Source: an uncultured Dyadobacter sp.
GTDB lineage: Bacteria; Bacteroidota; Bacteroidia; Cytophagales; Spirosomataceae
Direction: 5' to 3'
Assembly (NCBI RefSeq): GCF_946482605.1
Contig: NZ_CAMLSE010000006.1
Coordinates: forward strand, 248,001-312,000
Length of the DNA stretch: 64,000 nt
Under the pieces are notes generated by a model. The model saw only the letters and a list, made by a program, of their open reading frames with translations. It did not search any database and had not been told where the DNA came from. The position numbers and the translations under genes are program-made. Below are positions 34,853 through 43,477 of this stretch, piece by piece (within the stretch, counting starts at the first letter, position 1; the number at the start of each line of letters is the position of its first letter).

Positions 34853-36592
34853 ATGAAAAACGAACGCCTCTTTCTGATTCTTTCCTTTCTATTAGTTGCA
34901 ATTCACGTCCAGGCGGATGAGCTGGACGATTTCATCCGGAGCCAAATGCAGAAGCGGCGTATTCCCGGCTTGTCGCTGGCGATCATTCAGGACGGAAAAA
35001 TCTTGAAGGCCCAGGCGTATGGATTTATCGATAAGGATGGAAAGGTGCCTGTCACGACGAGCACCTTGTTTCAGGCGGGCTCGGTGAGTAAATCTGTCGC
35101 GGCGATGGGCGCACTTTATCTGGTTGAACAAAATAAACTTTCTCTGGATGAGAATGTGAATGTAAAATTGAAAACCTGGAAAGTGCCTGACAATGAATTT
35201 ACATCTGATAAAAAGGTTACCCTGCGAGGGCTGCTCAGCCATACTACCGGGCTTACCGTACACGGATTCCCGGGATATGCGGTGGGCGCGACGATTCCTT
35301 CCGTCGTTCAGATTCTGGATGGGACAGCGCCGGCTAATACGCCACCGGTTCGCGTAGACTTTGTTCCGGGCTCGCGTTGGCGGTATTCGGGAGGTGGTTA
35401 CACCGTCATGCAGCAACTCATGGTGGATGTGACGGGCGCTGATTTTCCGGGTTTTATGAAAAAAAATGTACTCTCGCCATTGGGCATGAAAAACAGTTCC
35501 TACCAGCAACCTTTACCTGCGGAAATGGCTAAATCGACGGCAACCGGGCACTACAACAATAGAAGTTTGGTGGAAGGTCGCTGGCACATTTACCCTGAAA
35601 TGGCAGCGGCGGGATTATGGACGACGCCGTCCGATCTGGCCCGGTTCGCGATCGGTATTCAGCAAGCTTATGCCGGAAAATCAGGAAGTGTATTGTCGCA
35701 ATCCATGACCCGCCAAATGTTGACGGATCAGAAAAACAGGGATGGACTGGGCGTGTTTTTGCAGGGCGACAGTACCACGCGCCGCTTCGGACACAATGGG
35801 CGTGACGAAGGTTTTGACGCATTACTGACCGCTAGTGTCGAGAAAGGACAAGGCATTGTGATCATGATCAATGCGAATGATAATTCGATGATGATGGGTA
35901 GGATTGTTGATTTTATCGCTGACTATTATCACTGGGACGGGTTTCCTGTAAAGACTAAACCAGTTGCAGTGGATATGGATCCCCAAACTTTAAAAGCTTT
36001 TGAAGGTCGGTATGAATTGTTTAACAATCGAATTGTCACATTTGAGGCTGATAACCAGCGACTATTTACCTTGGAAGATGGTTTTGTTGATGAAGAATTT
36101 GTGCCAGTCGCTATGAACAAGTTTACATCAAGTGACCGCAATGTTTCCGTCCTATTCAGTACAGATGCTGATGGAAATGCGACTGGTTTCACGCTTCATG
36201 ACGATGGACAAGGCTATCAGCGAAAAGTACCGCGTATCGGGCCGCTTGCCAATTCTGTTAAAGCCACTGCCGATCCGGACCCGTCACGCACACCCAAAAT
36301 CATGGCGGCTTTGCAGGCTATGGTGAAAGGAGGTAAAACGTTGGAAGAAGCACCAGGCCTCACCGCGGGCGCCAAACGCGACTTTGCAGGAGGAATGCGC
36401 GAGCCGGAAACTTTGAAATCACTAACTTTTATGCATTCAGAAAACGTCGCAGGCCGGGGAATTCAACGGCATGACAGCGACGTAAGCGAAATCGTAACTT
36501 ACCAATTAAAGTCCAATCAGCCGGACACCTATATCATCGTCCATCTGACCTCCGACGGCTTGGTTACGGATTGCGACTTCGTTGAAAAATAA
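34853..36592 (+). CDS. Serine hydrolase, beta-lactamase/CubicO family
   Basis: A 579-residue exported enzyme with signal peptide (LFLILSFLLVAIHVQADE) and a class-C beta-lactamase-like serine hydrolase domain (residues about 22-370). The nucleophile motif S77-V-S-K80 lies in FQAGSVSKSVAAMG, the tyrosine motif is RWRYSGGGYTVMQQ, and FGHNGRDEGF is the third motif. The C-terminal ~200 residues form a separate beta-rich domain as seen in esterase EstB/DD-peptidase-like relatives. Substrates may be a peptide, lactone or ester; a true beta-lactamase role is not indicated. The ATG at 34853 starts the signal peptide. It converges with the lipoprotein gene, 2 bases apart. Confidence 0.88.
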   Translation: MKNERLFLILSFLLVAIHVQADELDDFIRSQMQKRRIPGLSLAIIQDGKILKAQAYGFIDKDGKVPVTTSTLFQAGSVSKSVAAMGALYLVEQNKLSLDENVNVKLKTWKVPDNEFTSDKKVTLRGLLSHTTGLTVHGFPGYAVGATIPSVVQILDGTAPANTPPVRVDFVPGSRWRYSGGGYTVMQQLMVDVTGADFPGFMKKNVLSPLGMKNSSYQQPLPAEMAKSTATGHYNNRSLVEGRWHIYPEMAAAGLWTTPSDLARFAIGIQQAYAGKSGSVLSQSMTRQMLTDQKNRDGLGVFLQGDSTTRRFGHNGRDEGFDALLTASVEKGQGIVIMINANDNSMMMGRIVDFIADYYHWDGFPVKTKPVAVDMDPQTLKAFEGRYELFNNRIVTFEADNQRLFTLEDGFVDEEFVPVAMNKFTSSDRNVSVLFSTDADGNATGFTLHDDGQGYQRKVPRIGPLANSVKATADPDPSRTPKIMAALQAMVKGGKTLEEAPGLTAGAKRDFAGGMREPETLKSLTFMHSENVAGRGIQRHDSDVSEIVTYQLKSNQPDTYIIVHLTSDGLVTDCDFVEK

Positions 36593-36594
36593 CG

Positions 36595-36978
36595 TTAAAG
36601 CTCGCTCTTGCCACTAATTTTGGTGATATGGCATTGATCCGCTTTGAAAACATAATCTTCCCGGACGACAACTTCATCGCCGCGCTTACCGACAAACTGA
36701 AAATTGTCTTGTTGGTTTTCCAATTTGGGCTGGTAGTTGTCGTCCAGGACGACGTAATATCCCTGCCGGAAATCGGCATTTCCCTTGATGCGAACCGTAT
36801 CCGACTTGGACAGCCGAACGGTGTAAGATTCAGTCAATGGCGCTCCCGGCACATGAAGCGTCGCGGACCGAAATTCTTCCGTACAAATCACACCCTGCTG
36901 AGGCTGCTCGTCCGTGCAGCCGGATAGCGATATTGTCAAAAGCGCTATAAGACGTACGATGGCGGTTCGAGTACCCAT
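36595..36978 (-). CDS. Small lipoprotein, hypothetical
   Basis: A 127-residue protein with a lipoprotein signal (VRLIALLTISLSGCTDEQ). The mature part has a short soluble domain rich in beta-prone sequence (YTVRLSKSDTVRIKGNADFR, YYVVLDDNYQPKLENQQDNF). No family is recognised. It lies tail to tail with the serine hydrolase gene (2 bases apart), so it is transcribed from its own promoter in the opposite direction. A periplasmic or outer-membrane location is inferred. Confidence 0.6.
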   Translation of the reverse strand: MGTRTAIVRLIALLTISLSGCTDEQPQQGVICTEEFRSATLHVPGAPLTESYTVRLSKSDTVRIKGNADFRQGYYVVLDDNYQPKLENQQDNFQFVGKRGDEVVVREDYVFKADQCHITKISGKSEL

Positions 36979-37073
36979 GCTGCTGTTTGGTATAGTGGCT
37001 ATTCGTTGGACATCATTGGTGACTTAACCGTTGGAAAACTCGGGAAATACTTTCGGGAATATAATTATGCGAA

Positions 37074-37116
37074 GCAACTTGTAAGTTGCCGATATTGAAA
37101 AATATGTCTATTTTTA
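37074..37116 (+). promoter_or_regulatory. Operator palindrome overlapping promoter of toxin-antitoxin-like operon
   Basis: GCAACTT-GT-AAGTTGC (37074-37089) has perfect 7-base arms. Its right arm contains a TTG (37086-37088) that is 20 bases before a TATTTTTA box (37109-37116), matching the spacing of Bacteroidota -33/-7 promoters. A repressor bound to the palindrome would cover the -33 box. The gene starts at 37165, leaving a leader of about 45 bases. Confidence 0.55.
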
Positions 37117-37164
37117 CCTAAACAATACGCCTGTGGCCAGCACTATGTAAGATAAATTAATTAA

Positions 37165-37713
37165 ATGAACGTCGAAAAAATCAGAGTAGTGAAGCCAGAG
37201 GTGCTGCTTTCTGTCAAGTTTGCCGAGTTTGAGCATGATGAGCTGGCTCGTGTATTTCAACAATGGAATGACGTAGCCTTTTTGGAATCGTTCTTTCATG
37301 CTAATAAGGCCGATTTGAGCGGAGACTTTTATCGGATGACGGATACGAACGAAGCAGTAATTAGCACGTTAGGTTATGCGGAAGATTTCCGCCGACTTCT
37401 GGGCTCCTACCTTCGAAGAGAAAACGGCAAAACGCTTAATCAGTTATTTAAGCCGTATGATAACTATTCGGGCGAGACAATTCGAGAGCGCAGTAAAGCG
37501 AAAGGTGCAGAGCCTCGAAGCTGGTTGAGATTATATGCGATAAGGCTGGATGATAATCTTTTCGTAATCACAGGTGGGGCAATTAAGCTGACAAAGTATA
37601 TGGATCGGCCACATTTGGACATGGAAGACAGGAAGTTACATTTAGTCAAAAGTTATTTCAAGGCGGAACACATAGATTCCAGGGGTGATTATGGTTATAT
37701 AGATTTAGAATAG
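37165..37713 (+). CDS. Hypothetical protein, first gene of toxin-antitoxin-like pair
   Basis: A 182-residue soluble protein, Lys/Arg/Asp/Glu-rich, with no signal peptide. No toxin family is recognised by motif. The middle holds RRLLGSYLRRENGKTLNQLF and the C-terminus has WLRLYAIRLDDNLFVITGGA and LTKYMDRPHLDMEDRKLHLV. The latter, ending in an ITGGAIKL-like strand, is reminiscent of phage-type killer proteins such as HigB/RelE relatives, but the protein is nearly twice their length. Its stop overlaps the start of the HTH gene by one base (TAGTG), so the pair is translationally coupled. Assignment as a toxin is inferred from that arrangement only. Confidence 0.55.
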   Translation: MNVEKIRVVKPEVLLSVKFAEFEHDELARVFQQWNDVAFLESFFHANKADLSGDFYRMTDTNEAVISTLGYAEDFRRLLGSYLRRENGKTLNQLFKPYDNYSGETIRERSKAKGAEPRSWLRLYAIRLDDNLFVITGGAIKLTKYMDRPHLDMEDRKLHLVKSYFKAEHIDSRGDYGYIDLE

Positions 37714-38063
37714 TGGATCAAAAAACAGACGTGTATAGCAAACTCCAACACTTGTTGGATGACAAGCCGAGTGATTGGCTGAGTGATACCGATTATATCG
37801 AAAAGAACTCGGCATGGCTTAAATATTCGCAAATGATTGCTTTGAAGGTGCTGGGGCATCTTAGGGAGAAGAATATGTCGCAGAATGATCTGGCCGATCT
37901 GATGCATGTGTCTCGACAGCAAGTCAATAAGTGGCTAAAGGGTCGTGAGAATTTTACATTGGAAACGATCACGAAACTGGCAGATGCGGTAGAAATTCCC
38001 TTTGAAGATTTGATTCAGCCATTCGAGGAAAAGATTATCGCGCTCGCTAAAAATGATTCATGA
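37713..38063 (+). CDS. XRE-family HTH protein (probable antitoxin/repressor)
   Basis: A 116-residue protein with a helix-turn-helix_3 domain at about residues 40-100: MIALKVLGHLREKNMSQNDL and LMHVSRQQVNKWLKGRENFT, ending in EIPFEDL. The N-terminal 40 residues (YSKLQHLLDDKPSDWLSDTD) would interact with the partner protein. It starts with GTG overlapping the previous stop. Together with the operator over the promoter, it fits the autoregulating antitoxin of a type II module of HigBA-like layout (toxin gene first). It is the most certain part of the pair. Confidence 0.75.
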   Translation: MDQKTDVYSKLQHLLDDKPSDWLSDTDYIEKNSAWLKYSQMIALKVLGHLREKNMSQNDLADLMHVSRQQVNKWLKGRENFTLETITKLADAVEIPFEDLIQPFEEKIIALAKNDS

Positions 38064-38172
38064 TTTAGCCCTTTATCACTCGGATGTCCCCTTTGATCAG
38101 GCCGAAAAGTCGGCGCTGTTTGATCTGAAAGTGCTTTGGGAAGGCTTTGAGCGGATGGCGGTAAGTGCTTAG
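38053..38172 (+). CDS. Possible third small ORF of toxin-antitoxin-like operon, 39 aa
   Basis: A 39-residue frame starting with ATG at 38053, overlapping the HTH gene's end by 11 bases and ending just before the terminator. The encoded peptide (MIHDLALYHSDVPFDQAEKS and ALFDLKVLWEGFERMAVSA) looks amphipathic and protein-like. No family is recognised. It may be a real micro-gene or a remnant of a longer one. Confidence 0.35.
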   Translation: MIHDLALYHSDVPFDQAEKSALFDLKVLWEGFERMAVSA

Positions 38173-38180
38173 GAATGCAA

Positions 38181-38209
38181 AAAAGGACTGTCGGTTGGCA
38201 GTCCTTTTT
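38181..38209 (+). terminator. Rho-independent terminator after toxin-antitoxin-like operon
   Basis: Stem AAAAGGACTG (38181-38190) and CAGTCCTTTT (38199-38208) with an 8-base loop, followed by TTA. It can work in both directions because both flanks are A/T-rich. Confidence 0.8.
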
Positions 38210-38225
38210 ACTTAGTGGCACCCGT

Positions 38226-38429
38226 TTAGTCCCGCTCCGGAAGTGGGTTCTTATCTAAGAATTTACCCATATCTTCCGCCTGTTGCAAGAAGAAATCAGG
38301 CACGATAAAACTTTTATATGCCTCTTGGCGTGTTACAGATTGATCATTGGAATACCCGAATTTTCCAGATAGAAAACGAAAATGGTTTTTCCGCTTTCCC
38401 TTTTGCTTTCTAATCGTTTGAATTCCCAT
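38226..38429 (-). CDS. Small basic hypothetical protein, 67 aa
   Basis: A 67-residue frame, very basic at the start (MGIQTIRKQKGKRKNHFRFL) and acidic at the end (MGKFLDKNPLPERD). It begins 1 base after the stop of the 48-residue frame upstream (38431-38577), so the two would be co-translated. No family is recognised. Both could be pieces of one decayed gene. Confidence 0.35.
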   Translation of the reverse strand: MGIQTIRKQKGKRKNHFRFLSGKFGYSNDQSVTRQEAYKSFIVPDFFLQQAEDMGKFLDKNPLPERD

Positions 38430-38430
38430 C

Positions 38431-38577
38431 TCAATGTCTTTTGTTGACTATCAATGTAACCATCCCTTCAAAGGGAACCCATTCACCCTCCCAGTTTGGC
38501 CAATCCACTGTAAAATTCCCTTTCTTATCCTTTACCGCGATAAAGCCCTCGATGATATATCGTTCGTTCAGGTGCAC
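38431..38577 (-). CDS. Small hypothetical protein, 48 aa (possibly a gene remnant)
   Basis: Starting from a GTG at 38577, the frame encodes HLNERYIIEGFIAVKDKKGN and FTVDWPNWEGEWVPFEGMVT, which reads like a compact beta-rich domain. It is closed upstream by a TAG at once, and an alternative frame upstream (QVLDEMGRFFIDLLCS) also looks coding. A single-base shift near 38580 would join them, so this may be the broken 3' end of a longer protein. It is too short for firm assignment. Confidence 0.35.
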   Translation of the reverse strand: MHLNERYIIEGFIAVKDKKGNFTVDWPNWEGEWVPFEGMVTLIVNKRH

Positions 38578-38659
38578 AGGGATTGGCTACACAGCAAATC
38601 TATGAAAAACCTTCCCATTTCATCGAGCACCTGGGTGAAAACCGACTCCTAAGCCACTG

Positions 38660-41600
38660 TCACCTAACAACCGTAAACCTGGAATTATAAACCTTCCCAT
38701 CTTCGTGAACCAGCATGATCAAGTAACTCCCGCTGGCCAGCGTCGATACATTCACTTCACCGTCCTTTATCTGCTTGGCACTGTACAATACATTCCCACC
38801 AGTACTGATGACCTGAATGTTCCTGACCTGGTTCCACGTAAAGCCGTCTTCCAGTTTCAGGTTCAGCCTGTCGACAACCGGATTGGGGTAAACCGTTAGT
38901 TTAAATGCGTCAGCTTTCACTTCTTCCTGCGTTGCTTCGAAGAGCTCGGACGCGTCCATTCTGGCACTCGGGACATTTTTATTTAAAACACCCAGATTAT
39001 TGTTTTGTAAATAAATCCACGGGCCGAAAGTCTGTCCGAAATGGCGGTCTGCCGACCAGTATTCCAGCCTGACCCTGATTTTCGTGTAACGTCCCGTTTT
39101 TGGAACGAGTGCTTTCAGCTCCGTGCCGGCGGGCCCAATGTAGGTAAAGGTTCCTACCCCGGTATAACGTACATAATTGGTAATGGGCGGTGCGCTGCTG
39201 AATGGTACTCCCTGCGGTTTTGTTTCCCATACTAATCTTGCGTAAGCTGTTCCGCCGGCAGGCCGGACGAAAAGGCCGACCCCGAAAGTGGTACTCAGAT
39301 GGTTAGCAGCACTGATCCGGGAGGTCAGGTCCGAATTGTAAAGCCGGAGCATGTTAGCCCGTTTGCTTCCACCATTTCCCAGGTAAACATTTACGGAACT
39401 AGTAAAATTGGCTTCGACAATAATGTCGCTGTAACCGTCGCCATTAATATCGCCCGATGCCGAGCAGATGACACCATTCACATTGGCAGAACCAGCAATG
39501 GTATTTGAATAAATCGGACCAGCCGCACTGCCTTTGTAAATTTTTACAACCCTCGGACCGTAATCATTACCAGAGGTACTGATCACCAGGTCACTATATC
39601 CGTCGCGATTGATATCACCCGCACTCACATTGCTCCCCAAACCTTCGCCAGGTGAACCCTGGATCCGTATGTAATTGCTGTTGGAAATGCCTGATGAACT
39701 TCCTTTATATAAATAGGCAGCCCCAGCCTTTGAATAAGAATCGGCTGCACCGATAATGACATCTCCGTACCCATCGCCATTCACATCTCCTGCATTAGCG
39801 ACCCTCGATACCAAACCATACTCTCCGAGGTATGGCGAAATGACTGTCGATGGAACACTGGACAAGCCGGTGGCGCTGCCCAGGTAGATGTGGCCCCGAT
39901 CAAGATTTGTCGAAATGTTTACATCATTGGAGGCTATCATCATCATAACATCCCCATAACCGTCGCCATTGACGTCTCCTATTCCCGAAACTACGGTACC
40001 AAAGGTTAAATTTGGGCGGGCGAGTATGGTAGTCGGCTTGGTGGCGACACCGGATGCAGATCCCATGTAAACGTATGCCTTGGAAGCTGTACCTGTTCCT
40101 CCTGCAACCACATCATCGTAACCATCCGCATTGATGTCACCGGCACCATCGACGATAAATCCAAACCGTTCGGTGGTTTCTTGTAACGTTGTACCAAGTA
40201 TCAGCTGCCCCTGCGCGCTTCCATGCAGGACATAGGCTTTTTTTACATTGAGTGTGCCCACAATGATATCGCTGAATCCGTCGCCATTGACATCTCCTGC
40301 GCGGGCCAGGCTATATCCAAGATAGTCCATATGTCCAGCCATACTTAACTGCGACGAGGCGCTGGTGGCCAGGCCGTTGGCGCTGCCAGGATAAAGATAG
40401 ACCGTCCCGTAACTCGAACTATTAATGATAGCTGCGACGACCACATCTCCGTATCCGTCTCCATTCATATCCCCTGCATGGGCTACGCTAAATCCAAAGC
40501 TATTGGCACCGCTCAAAGTTGACGCCGATGTGATCATGACCGGGCTGCCGAGGTAGATATAGGCCGAGCCGGTGTTGGACGAAGTGCCCGACGCACCGAC
40601 TATGGCGTCACTGTAACCATCTCCATTGATGTCGCCCGCAGCCGCGACGCTGCATCCAAAATAGCTGTAATACGCAGATCCCTGGAAAGTCTGGTTAGGT
40701 AAAGAAGGCAATCCTGACGCGCTGCCCTGGAAAAGGTAAGCAGAGCCCGCGTAAGTGCCGGTGCCGCTCGAACCAATCATCACATCTGCATAGCCATCCC
40801 CATTAACGTCCCCGACGCCGGCAACACTTACACCCGCGAAACCGAGTGCTTTTACCGACGATGCCTGCGTTCCGGAAGCGCTGCCTTTGTACACATAAGA
40901 TGCCTTATTGGCATACGCACCCACGATCACTTCGCAATATCCGTCGCCATCCGTATCTCCGGCACCCGAAACGCGCAGGCCATAAGAGGTATTAAATGCA
41001 GGACTGATTAATGTGGATGCGACGGAGGTGTACATGCCATCCTCATTTCCGTGGTAAATGTAGGCCTGGTTCGCTTCGCTGGCTCCGACTATAATGTCGC
41101 CAAAAAGGTCCCCATTTACATCACCCGCACCGGCGACGCTGCAACCGAAGCGTCCATTGGCAACAGTGCCATTCAAAGTATAAGTTGGTGTTGGTGAAAT
41201 GCCTCCGGGCTTGCCCAGATAAACCGTCGCACGGCCTGTACCTGCATTGAAATTGGATGCGCCCACCATCACGTCACCATATGCATCCGCATTCAGGTCA
41301 ATCGCTGCTACGCTGATACCCAGCATGCTACCGGCTGACCCCGTTAATATGACGGCCGGTGTGGCACTAATCCCGGTGGAAGTTCCATGATAAATGTAGG
41401 CTGCGCCGGCGTTGCCTGCATATTGATAAGCACCCACGATCACATCGCTGCGTCCATCACCATTCACGTCGCCGCTTGCCACGGAAGAACCGAAATAACT
41501 GTTTGCTGGTCCGTTCAAGACCCTGGCGGCGCTGGTGGACAATCCCGTCGCGCTGCCCATGTAAATGTAAGCCGCACCCGCATTGGCCGCAAGCCCGTAA

Positions 41601-42598
41601 GCCCCCACGATCACATCGCCATATCCATCCCCATTCACATCGCCCGCGCTCGCCACACTGCACCCGAAACCGGCATTGGCCGACGGGCCGGTTAACGTAG
41701 TATTGGCTGTGGTAGACAGCGGATCAATCGTCACCGGATAAGCTGCATTCGCCACCGCCACCACCAGGCTGAAATCGTGGTCATTACCCGTTTCCATTTT
41801 AGCGGCCAGCACATTTCCATTTGCGTCCCAGGCTTTGATGTCTTTGTAAATAACTTTGGTTGTCAGGTTTCCTTCTTCATTTTGCAGTGCAAATTGAAGC
41901 TCACTTTGATCTGTTTGGTTCACCGTCCATGCTTCCGAAAAACCCATTTTAACCCGAACTTCTCTGGCATTTTCGGAAGGCTTGTTTTTAATAATAAAAT
42001 TCTGCCGCACACCGTCTTCGCGGTTCTGGTACTGAATCACCAGCTGGTTGTGGTGGGTAAAAGTGACTTCACTCGTGTCGGTAGCGATGGTTGGATTTTC
42101 ATCATTTGAAATGGCCAGCACGCCGTCGGCATACAAGCCCTGAACCGTCATATCCAGTTTCCAGTTTTGCTGTGACGGGTGTTCCGAAACGCTGTTTGTC
42201 GATTTTTCAAGGTCCTGGCGATCCGGCATGTTCGATAATGTAAGACCGTCGGACCGGTACACGGACTGCATTTTCTGTTTTGGATTAATGCTGTTGACGC
42301 TGTCACCCGAAGATGCCACAAAATAGCTTTTACGCTCCATATCTCTCATCACCTGTTTGTACCAATCGCCTCCTTTTAGGGTTTCAATGTCGTCACCGGG
42401 CTCAGCCTTTTTGCTATTCGGCAAGGCCGTCTGGCCAGGGAAGGCAGGAAGTTTAGGTTTAAATGCAGAAGCCCGCTCGATTTGACTGCCGGATTGTACA
42501 GCAGCGATTTGACCAGCTGGCGAAAATATGCGGCGGATACCGGAAGCAATCAAGAGCGATGCGAGTAGGCAGGCCGTCCAGGTATAGTTACGTTTCAT
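38660..42598 (-). CDS. Giant FG-GAP-repeat surface protein with T9SS sorting domain
   Basis: A 1312-residue secreted protein. It has a signal peptide/anchor (TACLLASLLIASGIRRIF), a beta-rich N-terminal region, and 14 FG-GAP repeats from about residue 300 to 1070 of integrin-alpha beta-propeller type. Each repeat carries a calcium-binding core such as GDVNGDGYGDVIVGA. A separate ~113-residue module follows (about 1084-1196) that is shared with the protein at 59199. The end is a T9SS type A sorting domain (LTVYPNPVVDRLNLKLEDGF to SGSYLIMLVHEDGKVYNSRF). The propellers would bind ligands or other proteins at the cell surface. It is monocistronic, read leftward. Confidence 0.9.
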   Translation of the reverse strand: MKRNYTWTACLLASLLIASGIRRIFSPAGQIAAVQSGSQIERASAFKPKLPAFPGQTALPNSKKAEPGDDIETLKGGDWYKQVMRDMERKSYFVASSGDSVNSINPKQKMQSVYRSDGLTLSNMPDRQDLEKSTNSVSEHPSQQNWKLDMTVQGLYADGVLAISNDENPTIATDTSEVTFTHHNQLVIQYQNREDGVRQNFIIKNKPSENAREVRVKMGFSEAWTVNQTDQSELQFALQNEEGNLTTKVIYKDIKAWDANGNVLAAKMETGNDHDFSLVVAVANAAYPVTIDPLSTTANTTLTGPSANAGFGCSVASAGDVNGDGYGDVIVGAYGLAANAGAAYIYMGSATGLSTSAARVLNGPANSYFGSSVASGDVNGDGRSDVIVGAYQYAGNAGAAYIYHGTSTGISATPAVILTGSAGSMLGISVAAIDLNADAYGDVMVGASNFNAGTGRATVYLGKPGGISPTPTYTLNGTVANGRFGCSVAGAGDVNGDLFGDIIVGASEANQAYIYHGNEDGMYTSVASTLISPAFNTSYGLRVSGAGDTDGDGYCEVIVGAYANKASYVYKGSASGTQASSVKALGFAGVSVAGVGDVNGDGYADVMIGSSGTGTYAGSAYLFQGSASGLPSLPNQTFQGSAYYSYFGCSVAAAGDINGDGYSDAIVGASGTSSNTGSAYIYLGSPVMITSASTLSGANSFGFSVAHAGDMNGDGYGDVVVAAIINSSSYGTVYLYPGSANGLATSASSQLSMAGHMDYLGYSLARAGDVNGDGFSDIIVGTLNVKKAYVLHGSAQGQLILGTTLQETTERFGFIVDGAGDINADGYDDVVAGGTGTASKAYVYMGSASGVATKPTTILARPNLTFGTVVSGIGDVNGDGYGDVMMMIASNDVNISTNLDRGHIYLGSATGLSSVPSTVISPYLGEYGLVSRVANAGDVNGDGYGDVIIGAADSYSKAGAAYLYKGSSSGISNSNYIRIQGSPGEGLGSNVSAGDINRDGYSDLVISTSGNDYGPRVVKIYKGSAAGPIYSNTIAGSANVNGVICSASGDINGDGYSDIIVEANFTSSVNVYLGNGGSKRANMLRLYNSDLTSRISAANHLSTTFGVGLFVRPAGGTAYARLVWETKPQGVPFSSAPPITNYVRYTGVGTFTYIGPAGTELKALVPKTGRYTKIRVRLEYWSADRHFGQTFGPWIYLQNNNLGVLNKNVPSARMDASELFEATQEEVKADAFKLTVYPNPVVDRLNLKLEDGFTWNQVRNIQVISTGGNVLYSAKQIKDGEVNVSTLASGSYLIMLVHEDGKVYNSRFTVVR

Positions 42599-42748
42599 GA
42601 CGATGTTAGTTTAGACCTTGTGATTCAGATTCAATGCAAGGTAAACCGGCCCGAAATCAGTTTTCCGGGCTTTGAGCAGCTGGCATACAATTCCTAGAAT
42701 CCGGTGCGTTTTGTCCGGAAACTGGTCGGTCGGAAGATGGATAGGGTG

Positions 42749-43477
42749 TTACAATGCAGCCAATTTTTGAAGGAATTCGGCTTTGCGGCGCCTGGAAACC
42801 TCTATTTGTTCCCCGTTGGTGAGGATCACATATTCTTCCAGGCCGGGATGAAAGTATTCAACATAATGCAGGTTGATCAGATGCGACTGATGCACCCGGA
42901 AAAAATTGCACGGCGCCAGTATTTCCTCGTACTCTTTCAATGTCTTCGCGACCACGATTTCAGGCTTTCCGTCGATGTGAAAACGGCAGTAATTGCTGTC
43001 TGCTTCCACCCGGATAATGTTCGGAATATTGGCTGCCAGCAGTCCTTTGCTGGTAGGTAATAGCAGCTTCTGGGGCAGCGGAGGCTCTTTTTTTAAAACT
43101 TCTCCTCGCAAAAACTGTAACCGCTGCACCGCTTTCTCGAGAGCCTCGCCCAATTCCCGCAGACTGATCGGTTTCAGTAAATAGTCTACCGCTTCGGTTT
43201 TGAGCGCCTGTAATGCATACCGGTCGTAGGCTGTTGTAAAAATTACCGCGCAATTTCGGTTTGGAATCGCATCAACTACCTGGATACCATTTAGATACGG
43301 CATTTCGACATCGATAAAAAGCACGTCAGGCTGATGCTGCCCGATCATTTCGACTGCCTGGCGGCTATCGGTCGTGGAACCGGCAATGGATACTTTTTCG
43401 GAAAACCGGGCATTCAGCATCGCGACCAGCGTGTCGATGCAATGTTGCTCGTCGTCGATAATCAGGCAGTTAATCAT
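42749..43477 (-). CDS. LytTR-family response regulator
   Basis: A 242-residue response regulator. The receiver domain (residues 1-120) has INCLIIDDEQHCIDTL, the phosphoacceptor aspartate in PDVLFIDVEMPYLNGIQVVD, and the TAYDRYALQALKTEAVDYLL / KPIS lysine motif. The C-terminal LytTR DNA-binding domain (about 140-242) has IIRVEADSNYCRFHIDG, HQSHLINLHYVEYF and ILTNGEQIEVSRRRKAEFLQ. The ATG at 43477 overlaps the kinase gene's stop by 8 bases. Target genes are unknown. Confidence 0.93.
   Translation of the reverse strand: MINCLIIDDEQHCIDTLVAMLNARFSEKVSIAGSTTDSRQAVEMIGQHQPDVLFIDVEMPYLNGIQVVDAIPNRNCAVIFTTAYDRYALQALKTEAVDYLLKPISLRELGEALEKAVQRLQFLRGEVLKKEPPLPQKLLLPTSKGLLAANIPNIIRVEADSNYCRFHIDGKPEIVVAKTLKEYEEILAPCNFFRVHQSHLINLHYVEYFHPGLEEYVILTNGEQIEVSRRRKAEFLQKLAAL

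Noticed and set aside
38434..38652. A 72-residue plus-strand frame between the toxin-antitoxin-like operon and the FG-GAP gene
   Set aside because: The minus strand of the same region reads more like protein; the plus-strand frame has no domain or ribosome-binding context.
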